A DNA stretch of 64,000 bases from Nostoc linckia NIES-25 (GCF_002368035.1 NZ_AP018223.1:691016-755015), one strand, 5' to 3'; counted from the stretch's first letter, positions 49,940 to 59,925 are shown. Notes: a model not told the origin generated them from the letters alone. Program-made: numbers and translations.

Positions 49940-51514
49940 TCAATGACTAATATAGTGAAACCCTTTAACAAAATCTATAACCATGTTTGATGAAGGTAAT
50001 ATATATTTTGTTGATTCACTAGATTTTTCGTCATAAATTGAACTATTGATAGAAGACCGATTAATAAATCTTTTACCAAAGTTTGGATTGTCATGCACTA
50101 TCAAAGTTTGGGCGCTAGAATTTGTTAAAATTATTTGACTTGGAGCTTTACAAAAATTTAACTTAGCAGCTACTTCAAGATTTTTTTTGATTTGTTTGAT
50201 TGTTGCAGCTTTACTTATAGCTTGTTCTAAAAGTATATTTAATTGTTTTACCATATCTGGAGATTTAAAATCTTTTAAATCTGGGTTTGCTACAACTTCA
50301 GTATTAATCATTTCCACCATCTGGGAAATATTCTTTTGGGTAGATACCGCATCTAGAAATGGAAGGATTGCAATATAAGCGGTGGGGAATAATGCTTCGT
50401 CGCTATCTACACGGAAGGTGAAAATAGTGCGGCGGCGACCACTTTCCATACTTGGGGGTTGTTTTAGTCCGCGGTATTCTTGAGCAATTTGGTAGTAGGC
50501 ACCAGCAAGGGCAAAGTTAGCTTCGTGTTCTAGGGCTGCATCAATAATAATCCGAATTGTTGGGGGCGTTTCATTAAAAAAATCTCGTGAATCGTCGGAA
50601 TGAAATTTTTGGATAATTGAGCGATCGCCTGTAGGGCTGAGGTCAACCCATTCACAAGTCATACCTTCGGTTTTTAAACCAAATCTAGAAGTAGCATAAA
50701 GTTTTGCACCGGTTAAAGTTGCTCCGGTTAAGTCAGCACCAATCCATTCCGCCCTAATTAATTTTGCTTGGGTTAAATTTGCGTGTACTAAACTCGTATT
50801 CGTTAAATTGGCATTGCTTAAATCTGCACCAATTAAATTTGCACCGCTTAATTTTGCCCCGCTCAAATCTGCCCACCTCAGATTCGCCCCGCTCAAATCC
50901 GCCCACCTCAGGTTTGCCCCGCTCAAATCTGCACCGCTGAGGTTAGCATGGCTAAGATTTGCCTGTCTGAGTTCAGCATCTCGCAAATTCGCGCCGGTGA
51001 TGTCACAACGACTTACATCGGCGGCGTTTAAATTAGCGGTTTCTAAGTTGGCTCCTGTGAGGGAAGCGCCTCTCAACACAGCTTCGCCCAAGTTAGCGTT
51101 ACGGAGATTCGCTTGGCGCAGAGTCCCCTCTCGCAGATCGGCACTGGTGAGGTTAGCCTGGGACAAGTCAGCACGACTGAGATCGGCGCGAATTAATTCG
51201 GCACGGATGAGGGAAGCTCCCCTAAGTTGAGCGCGGCTGAGATCTGCTCTAATCAAATTAGCTACATTGAGACTGGCGTTGTTGAGGACGGCGCTGCATA
51301 GATTTACACCACTCAATCTTGCTACATTCAACTTGGCATTGCTCAAGTTAGCTTCGCTGAGATTGGCTCCGCTCAAGTTAACAATACTCAAATTAGCATC
51401 GCTCAGATTCACGCCACTGAGTTTAGCCCCACTCAGATTGGCTTCAGACAGTTCAATACCACTAAAGTTTAAGACTCCTACCGCGTACTGTTCCAGCAAT
51501 TCCTCTACATTCAT
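49940..51514 (-). CDS. Pentapeptide-repeat protein with C-terminal domain
   Basis: 524 aa from ATG 51514; an upstream extension would cross into tyrA and is rejected. Residues about 15-295 consist of about 55 tandem A(D/N)LSxA-type pentapeptides (for example LSGADLSGANLRWADLSGAN), which fold into a right-handed square beta-helix. The C-terminal 200 residues are a separate helical domain (ALEHEANFALAGAYYQIAQEY, then segments to the end), unrecognised. No signal peptide. Proteins of this kind act as scaffolds; some mimic DNA. Divergent from tyrA, with starts 71 bp apart. Confidence 0.85.
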   Translation of the reverse strand: MNVEELLEQYAVGVLNFSGIELSEANLSGAKLSGVNLSDANLSIVNLSGANLSEANLSNAKLNVARLSGVNLCSAVLNNASLNVANLIRADLSRAQLRGASLIRAELIRADLSRADLSQANLTSADLREGTLRQANLRNANLGEAVLRGASLTGANLETANLNAADVSRCDITGANLRDAELRQANLSHANLSGADLSGANLRWADLSGANLRWADLSGAKLSGANLIGADLSNANLTNTSLVHANLTQAKLIRAEWIGADLTGATLTGAKLYATSRFGLKTEGMTCEWVDLSPTGDRSIIQKFHSDDSRDFFNETPPTIRIIIDAALEHEANFALAGAYYQIAQEYRGLKQPPSMESGRRRTIFTFRVDSDEALFPTAYIAILPFLDAVSTQKNISQMVEMINTEVVANPDLKDFKSPDMVKQLNILLEQAISKAATIKQIKKNLEVAAKLNFCKAPSQIILTNSSAQTLIVHDNPNFGKRFINRSSINSSIYDEKSSESTKYILPSSNMVIDFVKGFHYISH

Positions 51515-51585
51515 CGATGCTACCTCTGGGATGCCAAATTTATATAGTTGTAAAGTCGGAAAAAATAAAATGTCAAAATTAAAGA

Positions 51586-52425
51586 ATGAATATTGGGATT
51601 TTAGGACTGGGACTAATTGGCGGATCTTTGGGTTTTGATTTGCGATCGCAAGGACATCACATTTTAGGTGTGAGTCGCCGCGAATCCACATGCCAAAAGG
51701 CAGTTGCCATTGGCAGTGTCGATCGCGCGTCAGTTGATTTGAGCCTCTTAAGTGCCGCAGAAGTTGTATTTATTTGTACGCCCTTAGCGCTTATTGTGCC
51801 CCAATTGACACAATTAATCCCTTATTTGTCTCCTACTACAGTTGTGACTGATGTAGGTTCAGCCAAAGCACAAATAGTCGAAGCGATCTTTCCGCTTTGG
51901 GAGAATTTTATCGGCGGTCATCCAATGGCGGGAACAACAGACAGTGGCATAGAAGCCGCACAACGGAATTTATTTGCCAATAAACCTTATGTACTGACGC
52001 CCCTGACTACAACACCAACCACTGCAATTACAATTGTCGAACAAATAGTGCGATCGCTAGGGGCGGATATCTACCATTGTCAACCAGAACAACATGACCG
52101 CGCTGTGAGTTGGATTTCTCATTTACCCGTGATGGTTAGTTCCTCGTTAATTGCTGCTTGTTTGAGTGAAACCGATCCAGAGGTTCTGCAATTAGCCCAA
52201 AACCTAGCTAGTTCGGGTTTTCGGGATACCAGCCGTGTGGGTGGCGGGAATCCAGAGTTGGGGATTATGATGGCGCGGTATAATCGTCAAGCATTGCTGC
52301 GATCGCTGCACCAGTATCGCCACAATCTCGATGAGTTGACTAACTTAATTGAGCAGGAAAATTGGGCAGTTTTAGAGTCAAAGTTGAAATCAACACAACA
52401 GGCACGACCTAATTTTGTTGAGTAG
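51586..52425 (+). CDS. tyrA: Prephenate/arogenate dehydrogenase TyrA
   Basis: 279 aa. Oxidative decarboxylation step of tyrosine synthesis; cyanobacterial enzymes are mostly arogenate- and NADP-specific. N-terminal Rossmann motif GLGLIGG (G7, G9, G12). GGHPMAGTTDSGIEAA holds the conserved His and substrate-binding residues, and HDRAVSWISHLPVMVSSSL starts the dimerisation helices. Ends with ELTNLIEQENW. ATG start right at the family beginning. Single gene, divergent from the pentapeptide protein. Confidence 0.92.
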   Translation: MNIGILGLGLIGGSLGFDLRSQGHHILGVSRRESTCQKAVAIGSVDRASVDLSLLSAAEVVFICTPLALIVPQLTQLIPYLSPTTVVTDVGSAKAQIVEAIFPLWENFIGGHPMAGTTDSGIEAAQRNLFANKPYVLTPLTTTPTTAITIVEQIVRSLGADIYHCQPEQHDRAVSWISHLPVMVSSSLIAACLSETDPEVLQLAQNLASSGFRDTSRVGGGNPELGIMMARYNRQALLRSLHQYRHNLDELTNLIEQENWAVLESKLKSTQQARPNFVE

Positions 52426-52630
52426 TGGTAATAGAGTACGTTACGCTATTAATAACGCACTCATTACTACATTTAGTAAAATTATTGCTGATTTGTTGTG
52501 AATGCTTTTTCAGTAGTTGATGAATTCTATGAGAAGGAGTCAGAAGACAGAATTGGTAAATTTAAATCCCAAGCTGAATTCTGGCTCCTGAATTGTGAAT
52601 TCTTCTTCGGTAAATTTATCAAAATAAACA

Positions 52631-52918
52631 ATGGTAGAACGCCCAATCAAAAAATCAGAACGTCAGGCCCAAGCAAATACTGACAACAATTTGGAAAAAT
52701 TGGATTCCACACCTCCTGCTGATTCCAATCCCAAAAGCTCAAAACCCGATCGCAATCGCTCGTCTGGTAAAGGGAAAAAAGGATCGTTTGCAGATGAAAA
52801 CAGGCCACCTGTTAATCCTGCATTAATGCGCGGCCCAAAACCCGTTAAACCTCCAACTAAAGTCGAAAAAGAAGTGGAAACCGAATCTGAGCCTATCTCA
52901 GAGGAATCTGAAAGTTAA
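52631..52918 (+). CDS. Small disordered conserved protein
   Basis: 95 aa, highly polar, Lys/Pro/Ser/Glu-rich, no hydrophobic core. The ends are distinct: MVERPIKKSERQ at the N-terminus and NPALMRGPKPVKPPTKVEKE near the C-terminus. The look is of a conserved cyanobacterial intrinsically disordered protein, function unknown. It is preceded by a repeat-derived GAATTC-rich leader. Confidence 0.6.
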   Translation: MVERPIKKSERQAQANTDNNLEKLDSTPPADSNPKSSKPDRNRSSGKGKKGSFADENRPPVNPALMRGPKPVKPPTKVEKEVETESEPISEESES

Positions 52919-52966
52919 GCTTTTCTCCACTACTCACCAAAAGAAGGGTAGTTATCTTGAAAGCAA

Positions 52967-53014
52967 AAGGTAGCTATGTTTTTATGTTTTTAAACGTGGA
53001 AACATAACTACCTT
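52967..53014 (+). terminator. Hairpin after the disordered protein gene
   Basis: AAGGTAGCTATGTTT and AAACATAACTACCTT match at 14 of 15 positions, loop about 18 nt, about 50 bases after the stop codon. No T-run. Confidence 0.5.
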
Positions 53015-53302
53015 AATTAATAGTTATAATTCAGGAGATAGAATATAGTAATACTCTTTGAATTTTAAAATTATCTCCAAAATTAAAAAGGCGATTAATC
53101 GTGCCTATACGCAAAGATAAAATCAGCTTATTAGATATTTATAAAGATTTTTAAGCAATAAAATGAGAGTCTGACATCAATCAATAATAGTTGGAAAAAT
53201 GGTTGCAAGTGATGAATTAAATAAATTCCTGAATCGAAATTTATTAATAATTTAAACATACAAATAATTTAATTTATAATTTATTTTCTAGCATTAAGGG
53301 CG
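53015..53302. other. Intergenic DNA before sensor kinase
   Basis: Very AT-rich, non-coding; should contain the kinase promoter, none identified. Confidence 0.35.
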
Positions 53303-54388
53303 ATGATTAAAAATTATGTTAAATCGATCAAAGAGCGTACTGAGACATATTTGCTAATAGCGATCGCCTTTATCATAGTCATAGTTTTAGAATACATAAC
53401 ACCGCCTGAGTACGTATTCGGCTACCTCTACACAGCAACTATTTTATTAGCAGATTCGAGATTAAATCGACGAGCAGTATTTGGGGTGACTCTTGCGGCA
53501 ACAGGATTAACATTATTAAATTTGTTTGTCCCAGGAAGAGAAATCATTAATCTTCCAACCTTGGCAAATAGGTTAATTGCAGTATTAGCGTTAGTGGTAA
53601 CTGCAACTTTAAGCGAACGCAACCGTCGCAATGAAGAAGCGATCGCTCATACTCAAGCACAATTACGCTCCCAAGAACAACTAGCTGCAATGCGTGAAGA
53701 TTTTATTTCTACCCTCACTCATGACTTGAAAACTCCTCTACTTGGAGCAATTGAAACGCTGCAATATTTTCAAAACGAGCAATTTGGTGAAGTCACCCCG
53801 ATGCAATCAAAAGTCTTGCAAACAATGGCTCGTAGTCATCGCAGTACGCTGCAATTAGTCCAAACTCTTTTAGATGTTTATCGCAACGATGCCGAAGGGC
53901 TGAAACTACAGAGATCGCCTATCAACTTAGTAACTGTGGCAGAAGAAGTAATAGCGACTCTGATGGAATTAGCAAAAACGCGTCAGGTTTATATTTCTCT
54001 GCACTATGGCGAATCAGATTTTCGCAGCTTTGTTTGGGTAAACGGTGATTCATTGCAACTGGGGCGAGTTTTTACCAATCTATTGAGTAATGGCATTAAC
54101 CATACTCCCCGTGGCGGTAAAGTGGAAGTAGTATTTGAAAGTTATTCTAGCGAGCAAGTGGTAAAAATACTCGACACAGGTTCCGGCTTTACCGAAGAAG
54201 AGTTACCCCACTTATTTGAGAGATTTTATCAAGGAGATAGCGATCGCCACGTCTCTGGATCGGGACTAGGGCTTTATTTAACCAGGCAGATTATTACAGC
54301 TCACGGAGGTACAATTTGGGCAGAGAATCGCTTACCAAGAGGCGCTGTGTTTGCTTTCCGACTCCCTGCTTGTCCGCCACCAAGTTGA
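53303..54388 (+). CDS. Membrane-anchored sensor histidine kinase
   Basis: 361 aa. Three to four membrane segments in the first 105 residues (TYLLIAIAFIIVIVLEYI, YVFGYLYTATILLAD, FGVTLAATGLTLLNLFV, LIAVLALVVTATL) with hardly any loop. A coiled linker follows, then HisKA with LTHDLKTPLLGAIETL (HDLK instead of HELR), then HATPase with NLLSNGINHT, DTGSGFT and GSGLGLYL. G1 box is DTGSGF, a mild deviation. A NarL-type regulator gene follows after a repeat-filled gap of 124 bp and is the likely partner. Confidence 0.9.
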   Translation: MIKNYVKSIKERTETYLLIAIAFIIVIVLEYITPPEYVFGYLYTATILLADSRLNRRAVFGVTLAATGLTLLNLFVPGREIINLPTLANRLIAVLALVVTATLSERNRRNEEAIAHTQAQLRSQEQLAAMREDFISTLTHDLKTPLLGAIETLQYFQNEQFGEVTPMQSKVLQTMARSHRSTLQLVQTLLDVYRNDAEGLKLQRSPINLVTVAEEVIATLMELAKTRQVYISLHYGESDFRSFVWVNGDSLQLGRVFTNLLSNGINHTPRGGKVEVVFESYSSEQVVKILDTGSGFTEEELPHLFERFYQGDSDRHVSGSGLGLYLTRQIITAHGGTIWAENRLPRGAVFAFRLPACPPPS

Positions 54389-54418
54389 CGGGCAAAGGGA
54401 GCAGGGGGGCACAGAGTA

Positions 54419-54497
54419 GGGGAAAAGGTTAAAGGGAAAAGGGAAAAGGAATAAATTTTATCTTTCCCCCTTCCCCCTTCCCCTTTCACCCTTACCC
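54419..54497. repeat. Purine/pyrimidine foldback repeat, copy 3 (inverted)
   Basis: GGGGAAAAGGTTAAAGGG, core GGAATAAATTTTATC, then CCCCCTTCCCCC units: the reverse orientation of the elements at 26839 and 49795. Confidence 0.7.
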
Positions 54498-54512
54498 CAT
54501 ACCCAACGACAA

Positions 54513-55187
54513 ATGACAAAAATCTTACTTGTTGAAGATGATGAATTATTTCGGCTTGGTTTGCGGATGCGGTTGCAACAAGAAGCTAGTTTGGAGATTG
54601 TTGCAGAGGCAGAAGACGGAGAACAAGCTGTAGAATTAGCCAATCAATATCCTCTGGATTTAGTTTTGCTGGATATTGGTTTACCGGGAATCGGCGGGAT
54701 TGAAGCCTGCCGTCAAATCAAGCAGAACCACCCAACTTTGCCCATTCTCGTTTTAACCTCTCGTTCGGAAAAACCTCTAGTTTCGCGGTTAATTGCTGCT
54801 GGGGCACAAGGTTACTGCCTTAAAGGTATTCCGGCTGAGTCTCTGATTTTAGCAGTGCGATCGGTTGCAGCAGGGGCTTCTTGGTGGGATCAAACGGCAA
54901 CAACAGAAATTAGGGCAGCTTTTGAGGGTAATTCTACAACGATGCCACCTACAAAAACTGAAGAAACTATAGAAAATCCCTTAACAAAGCGCGAACAAGA
55001 AATTTTAGCACTGGTAGCAGCTGGCAAAAGCAATCAAGAAATTGCGGAAATTCTCTACATTGCCCCTGGTACAGTGCGGGTTCATGTCCATGCAATTTTA
55101 CAGAAATTAGAAGTACGCGATCGCACTCAAGCCGCAGTCTTAGCTATCCAAAAAGGATTGGTAGCACCAGAATTATTAATCAAATAG
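54513..55187 (+). CDS. NarL/LuxR-family response regulator
   Basis: 224 aa. Receiver with D9-D10, phosphoacceptor D54 (LVLLDIGLPGIGG) and the conserved Lys in YCLKGIPAESL. Linker, then LuxR-type helix-turn-helix (about 155-215): LTKREQEILALVAAGKSNQE then IAEILYIAPGTVRVHVHAIL. Likely the partner of the kinase just upstream. Its target genes are unknown; the large genes downstream are on the same strand but 500 bp away. Confidence 0.92.
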   Translation: MTKILLVEDDELFRLGLRMRLQQEASLEIVAEAEDGEQAVELANQYPLDLVLLDIGLPGIGGIEACRQIKQNHPTLPILVLTSRSEKPLVSRLIAAGAQGYCLKGIPAESLILAVRSVAAGASWWDQTATTEIRAAFEGNSTTMPPTKTEETIENPLTKREQEILALVAAGKSNQEIAEILYIAPGTVRVHVHAILQKLEVRDRTQAAVLAIQKGLVAPELLIK

Positions 55188-55447
55188 TAAAAATATGTAA
55201 ATAGTATCTTGATATTAGTCAGTCATTTTGACTTCTGGCGAAACTTTGGAAATTATTTGCTTTTATATCAGACACAATTGAAAATTTGAAGCTTATGAAT
55301 GTAGCGATCGCTAAATCAATTGAGTTTCTCAGTTTTCCCCAAGAAAATCGCATCATCTGGCTACTTCAGATTTACTTCATAAATTAATTACAAATTTAAA
55401 CTTTTAGTATATCTGAATTATTACAGTATTAATACAGTAGTACATTT
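55188..55447. other. Intergenic DNA, no gene seen
   Basis: AT-rich, non-coding, one GCGATCGC site at about 55306. Confidence 0.35.
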
Positions 55448-55566
55448 GATATTTTTAGCATAATTTTGTACTGAATTATCATATTATTTTTGTGTTTTTC
55501 TTCAAAAAATGAAGTTCTAATTACTCATTTACGTTAGGACGGAAGCGTATATCTAAGTATTAGCTT
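55448..55566 (+). promoter_or_regulatory. Leader motif upstream of FG-GAP/RTX gene, copy 1
   Basis: GATATTTTTAGCATAATTTT followed by GTACTGA (55448-55474) and, 98 bases after its start, CGTATATCTAAGTAT (55546). The same two blocks in the same order and spacing lie at 59697 and 59798, upstream of the DUF4347 gene. Confidence 0.55.
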
Positions 55567-55710
55567 CCTATTTAGTGCTGTATTTATAAAACCATCAATT
55601 CGAGTTAACAGTTACGAGTTGCCAAATTTTATTTACTAACAATTATCAAAGTGCAACTGCAAGAAAACAAAGCTTCTCAAACCTAACCTAATTTTGTAGA
55701 GGAATTGTAA

Positions 55711-58700
55711 ATGCCAACTAATACAGCGCCAACATTGGACAACACAGGCAATCCCACATTGGCTGCTATTACTCAAGATATAACCGATGCCGACAATCTT
55801 GGCACTCTAGTTTCTGACATCATTGCCACAGGTGCAGGTGGCAATCCCATTACAGATGTAGATACAGGTGCAGTGGAAGGAATTGCCGTCATTGGTGTAG
55901 ATAACACCAACGGCACTTGGCAATACTCTATAAATGGCGGTAACAATTGGCTTAATTTTGCTGTATCTGACACTTCTGCAACCTTGCTTAGAGATACAGA
56001 AAAAGTTCGTTTTGTCCCTAAACCCGGCTATAACGGTACGGCTAATATCACCTTCCGCGCTTGGGATACTTCAGACGGTCTAATCAGTGGCACTACTGGT
56101 GTAAACTCTGGTGTTGGTGGTGGCACAACAGCCTACAGTACTGCTACGGAGACCGCTAGTATTTCAATTTTACCTCTTGTAGGATTAAGCCCCTATTCCA
56201 TCGTTGTCGGCGACTTTAACAAAGATGGAAATATGGATTTAGTAACCGCAAACAAGTCTTCTCAAACTGTTTCGGTACTTTTGGGGAAGGGTGATGGTAG
56301 TTTTAAGCCTGCTAGCAACTTTAGTACGGTTGGGTTCAATGGATTAAGTCCCTATTCTCTCGCTGTAGCCGACTTCAACAAAGACGGCAAATTAGATTTG
56401 GTAACGGCAAACAATACCTCAAATAATATTTCCGTGCTGTTGGGTAAAGGTGATGGCACCTTTCAGACTGCTGTCAATTTTGCTTTAGGGTCGGGGTCAG
56501 GCCCAGTATCTGTTGCAGTGAAAGATTTTAATGGGGATGGAAAATCTGACATAGTAACGGTAAACAATGCCTCTCAAAATATTTCAGTGCTGTTGGGAGA
56601 TGGTACTGGTAGTTTTGCAACTGCCACAAATTTTAAAGTCCCTAGCCGTCCGACTTCTGTTAGTGTAGGTGACTTCAACAAGGATGGTAAATCTGACTTA
56701 GCGGTGACGAGTTCTTACTTCAATAACGTCTCAATACTCTTGGGAAATGGTGACGGCACTTTTAACTCAGCCACTCAATTTGATGTGGGAATAAATCCTA
56801 ATTCTGTCATCGTAGGCGACTTTAATAAAGACAGCAAATTAGATTTGGCAGTGGCCAATTCAGGCTCTAATAATGTCTCCGTGCTGTTAGGCAATGGTAG
56901 TGGAGGCTTTGGGGTTGCCACCAACTTTAATGTGGGATTAAATCCTGTATCCGTCACAGAGATCGATTTTAATCAAGACGGTAACTCTGACCTAGCAGTG
57001 GCGAATGCAGACTCCAACACAGTTTCAGTGCTGCTGGGAAATGGCACCGGTGGCTTTGGAAATGCCACCAACTTTAATGTAGGGACAACACCTTATTCTG
57101 TCACTGTAAGCGACTTCGACAAAGATGGTAAATCTGATTTGGCAGTGGCAAATAGCCAATCTAAAAATGTCTCATTGCTATTTAATAATCTCAATAATTC
57201 CAATAATCCCGTTATCCCTATATCGGCACTCATCAACGAAATTTTGTTCGATCCCCCAAGTATAGATAGCCCCAGAGAATACATCGAACTGCGCGGTACT
57301 CCCGGCACAACCATACCAGTTGGAACTTATTTAGTTGGTATTGAGGGTAATTCCAATTTTAATCCTGGTAATGTTCAAGATATTTTTGATTTGTCTGGTA
57401 AGCAGTTTGGTAGCAATGGGTTGCTGGTTCTTCTGCAAAAAGGTAATACTTATGCAGTCAACCCAAATGCAAATGTAGTAACTAATACTGGAACTGGAGC
57501 CGGATGGGGAACTGGAACTTCAAGTTCAATCGGTCACATTGGCCAGGGAAACGCAACTGATATCGAAAATGGGTCTGTTAGCTTTTTGTTGATTCAAACT
57601 GGTACTTCACCCACTTTGGCCAATGATATTGACTCAAATAATGATGGTATTGCGGATGGTAGTATTTACTCAAATTGGAGTGTGTTGGATTCAGTTTCGG
57701 TTTTAGATGGGACATCTACTACAGACAGAGCTTACGGGTCGATTGTATTTAGAAAAGGTTCTACTAGCGGTTCAGTTCCAACGAATGCCACAGTTGTTAA
57801 TACCTCGTTTATCCCTGGATATGTAGGACGTTCGGGTGACACCACAGGTTCAACAGCCTCGGATTGGGTAGGAAGTGTAATTACTGGGACAGCGCCAAAT
57901 TTTACATTAGGTACTGCTGCTAACACCTCACCTGGAAGCTTTGCCGAACAACCATTGAATCACATTGGTGATATTAACTTTATTCCTAGTGTCGGTCTTA
58001 ATTACACAATTTCAACTGCTACACCAACTGTAATTGAGGGTAATAGTGGTAGCAAAACTGTTAGTTTCACAGTAACTCGCAGTGGTAATACTGCCATTGC
58101 CACTACCGTCAATTATGCTCTTGATGGCACAGCAACCTTTAACAGTGATTACAACACCATTAAAATTGGAGCTACAACAGCTACTACATCAGGGACTTTA
58201 AAATTTGCCGCAGGGGAAACAACAAAGACTATTTCACTCAATGTTCTGGGTGAAAAGGTGGCTGAAGCTGATGAAACCATTAATCTTAACCTGAGTTACC
58301 CCAACCAAACAGCAGCGATCGCTCCTAGTACAATTACCGTAGTTGATGATGACAACATACCCACTATCTCCATCGCAGATAAAAGCGGTAGCGAAAATAG
58401 TGGTAATTTTGTTTTCACCGTCAAACTCTCCAACCCCAGCAGTGATATCATCACAGTTGATTACAATACCAGCAATAATACTGCGATCGCTGGAGTTGAT
58501 TACACCCCTGTCATAGGAACGGTGACTTTCAATCCTGGAATTACGACTCAAACAATCACCGTACCAATTCTTGACAATTTCGTTGCCGAAAGCAGTGAGA
58601 GCTTTTTTGTCAATCTCACAAACCCTACCAATGCCACTATTTCTGATAACCAAGCTAATGGTAATATTGCTGACAACGATACAGCAGGTTTCACGATTTC

Positions 58701-59421
58701 TGCTACCAATGGACTAGTAACTACCGAAGCTGGTGGCACAGCTAATTTCAGTATTCAACTGACTAGTCAACCCACTGCTGATGTCACCTTCAATTTGAGT
58801 AGTTCCAAAGTCAGTGAAGGCACTGTCTCAGTTTCTAGCGTCACATTTACCGCAGCTAACTGGAATACCCCTCAAACAGTCACAGTTACAGGTGTTGATG
58901 ATGGTGTTGCAGACGACAATATTGCTTACCAAATCATTACTAGTGCAGCAGTTAGTAGTGATGCTAAATATAACAATCTCAATCCTAGCGATATAGATGT
59001 CGTTAACATTCAAAATGGCAATCAAGTTAATAGTATTATCACAGGTTCATCCAAAGCTGATACCTCATTGCAGGGAACTAGCTCAGACGATCTGATTTTT
59101 GGCTTTGCTGGTAATGATGTAATTGTGGGTGGGTTAGGAAACGATCGACTTTACGGCGGTGTAGGTAGTGATAATCTCACAGGCGGTGCAGGTAATGATA
59201 TCTTTGTGCTTGCTAAGGGTGAAGGTACAGATACGATCAAAGACTTCAATATTAGTGAAGATTTGATTGCCTTATCAGGTGGTTTAACCTACTCTGGTTT
59301 GTCTATTACTCAAAGTGGCAGCAATACCTTAATTAAGGATATTTCTAATAACCAAAATCTTGCTTCTTTAACTGGAATTACGGCATCAAATTTAAATGCT
59401 AGCAATTTCATTATTTACTAA
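55711..59421 (+). CDS. Large FG-GAP/Calx-beta/RTX secreted protein
   Basis: 1236 aa. N-terminal domain (1-155) of Ig-like/cadherin type (VRFVPKPGYNGTANITFRAW). Seven VCBS/FG-GAP repeats follow (about 157-492) with calcium loops DFNKDGKxDL and VSVLLGxGDGxF, enough for a seven-bladed propeller. A lamin-tail-like domain (about 505-750, NEILFDPPSIDSPREYIELR) leads into Calx-beta modules (about 765-990) and a related module to 1100. At about 1120-1160 there are RTX nonapeptides (GGLGNDRLYGG, GGAGNDIFVL). There is no signal peptide, so type I secretion via the C-terminus is likely. Probably an extracellular calcium-binding adhesion or sheath protein. AGAGGAA precedes the ATG. Confidence 0.88.
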   Translation: MPTNTAPTLDNTGNPTLAAITQDITDADNLGTLVSDIIATGAGGNPITDVDTGAVEGIAVIGVDNTNGTWQYSINGGNNWLNFAVSDTSATLLRDTEKVRFVPKPGYNGTANITFRAWDTSDGLISGTTGVNSGVGGGTTAYSTATETASISILPLVGLSPYSIVVGDFNKDGNMDLVTANKSSQTVSVLLGKGDGSFKPASNFSTVGFNGLSPYSLAVADFNKDGKLDLVTANNTSNNISVLLGKGDGTFQTAVNFALGSGSGPVSVAVKDFNGDGKSDIVTVNNASQNISVLLGDGTGSFATATNFKVPSRPTSVSVGDFNKDGKSDLAVTSSYFNNVSILLGNGDGTFNSATQFDVGINPNSVIVGDFNKDSKLDLAVANSGSNNVSVLLGNGSGGFGVATNFNVGLNPVSVTEIDFNQDGNSDLAVANADSNTVSVLLGNGTGGFGNATNFNVGTTPYSVTVSDFDKDGKSDLAVANSQSKNVSLLFNNLNNSNNPVIPISALINEILFDPPSIDSPREYIELRGTPGTTIPVGTYLVGIEGNSNFNPGNVQDIFDLSGKQFGSNGLLVLLQKGNTYAVNPNANVVTNTGTGAGWGTGTSSSIGHIGQGNATDIENGSVSFLLIQTGTSPTLANDIDSNNDGIADGSIYSNWSVLDSVSVLDGTSTTDRAYGSIVFRKGSTSGSVPTNATVVNTSFIPGYVGRSGDTTGSTASDWVGSVITGTAPNFTLGTAANTSPGSFAEQPLNHIGDINFIPSVGLNYTISTATPTVIEGNSGSKTVSFTVTRSGNTAIATTVNYALDGTATFNSDYNTIKIGATTATTSGTLKFAAGETTKTISLNVLGEKVAEADETINLNLSYPNQTAAIAPSTITVVDDDNIPTISIADKSGSENSGNFVFTVKLSNPSSDIITVDYNTSNNTAIAGVDYTPVIGTVTFNPGITTQTITVPILDNFVAESSESFFVNLTNPTNATISDNQANGNIADNDTAGFTISATNGLVTTEAGGTANFSIQLTSQPTADVTFNLSSSKVSEGTVSVSSVTFTAANWNTPQTVTVTGVDDGVADDNIAYQIITSAAVSSDAKYNNLNPSDIDVVNIQNGNQVNSIITGSSKADTSLQGTSSDDLIFGFAGNDVIVGGLGNDRLYGGVGSDNLTGGAGNDIFVLAKGEGTDTIKDFNISEDLIALSGGLTYSGLSITQSGSNTLIKDISNNQNLASLTGITASNLNASNFIIY

Positions 59422-59696
59422 CCATATCCGGTCTATCTAATCTAGCTGGCAACTGCTATACTTTCACAATTTTTTAGGTTTGGTTGAGCGTATCTGCGTA
59501 ACATTCGGTAACCAAGCGAAACTCGATTCTGATAACAATTTTTTTCAATCTATATAGTGCGACGAATCTTGCGATCGCTGATAGTCGAAAGATTGCCACA
59601 ATCAGAAATGATGAGAACCAAGCTTTTTATTTTTAGCACATTAATACCATTTTCAGGGCATCTTGTTTATTTACGTAAAAATACTGTCGTAATTAC

Positions 59697-59813
59697 GATA
59701 TTTTTAGCATAATTTTGTACTGAGTTACGATCTTAAACTTTTTTGTTGTACCTCAATAAACAAAGGTTAAACTGCCCATTTTATTTACCTATGAAAACGT
59801 ATGTCTAAGCATT
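59697..59813 (+). promoter_or_regulatory. Leader motif upstream of DUF4347 gene, copy 2
   Basis: GATATTTTTAGCATAATTTT then GTACTGA starting at 59697, and CGTATGTCTAAGCAT at 59798, spaced 101 bases. Matches copy 1 at 55448-55566. Confidence 0.55.
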
Positions 59814-59825
59814 TATTTCTTATAT

Positions 59826-59890
59826 AAGGGCAAGTGTTTTAATAGATAATCCTGATATCCTGCTCTATGAACGCTAGCCATTTTATAACT
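59826..59890 (+). pseudogene. Fossil fragment of a DUF4347 coding segment
   Basis: The DNA GGGCAAGTGTTTTA, then GATATCCTGCTCTATG, parallels the coding DNA of the downstream gene at 60484-60545 (same first 14 bases, similar spacing). Translated, ASVLIDNPDILLYE corresponds to ASVLTDKADILLYG there, and then a TAG stop follows. Too short to be functional. Confidence 0.5.
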
Positions 59891-59925
59891 CACTAATACA
59901 GCACAGCGTTAATAGAACAACTATA

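Noticed and set aside
50808..51638. Arg/Ala/Leu-rich + strand frames opposite the pentapeptide protein
   Set aside because: They are the complement of regular pentapeptide codons and have no start signals or family features.
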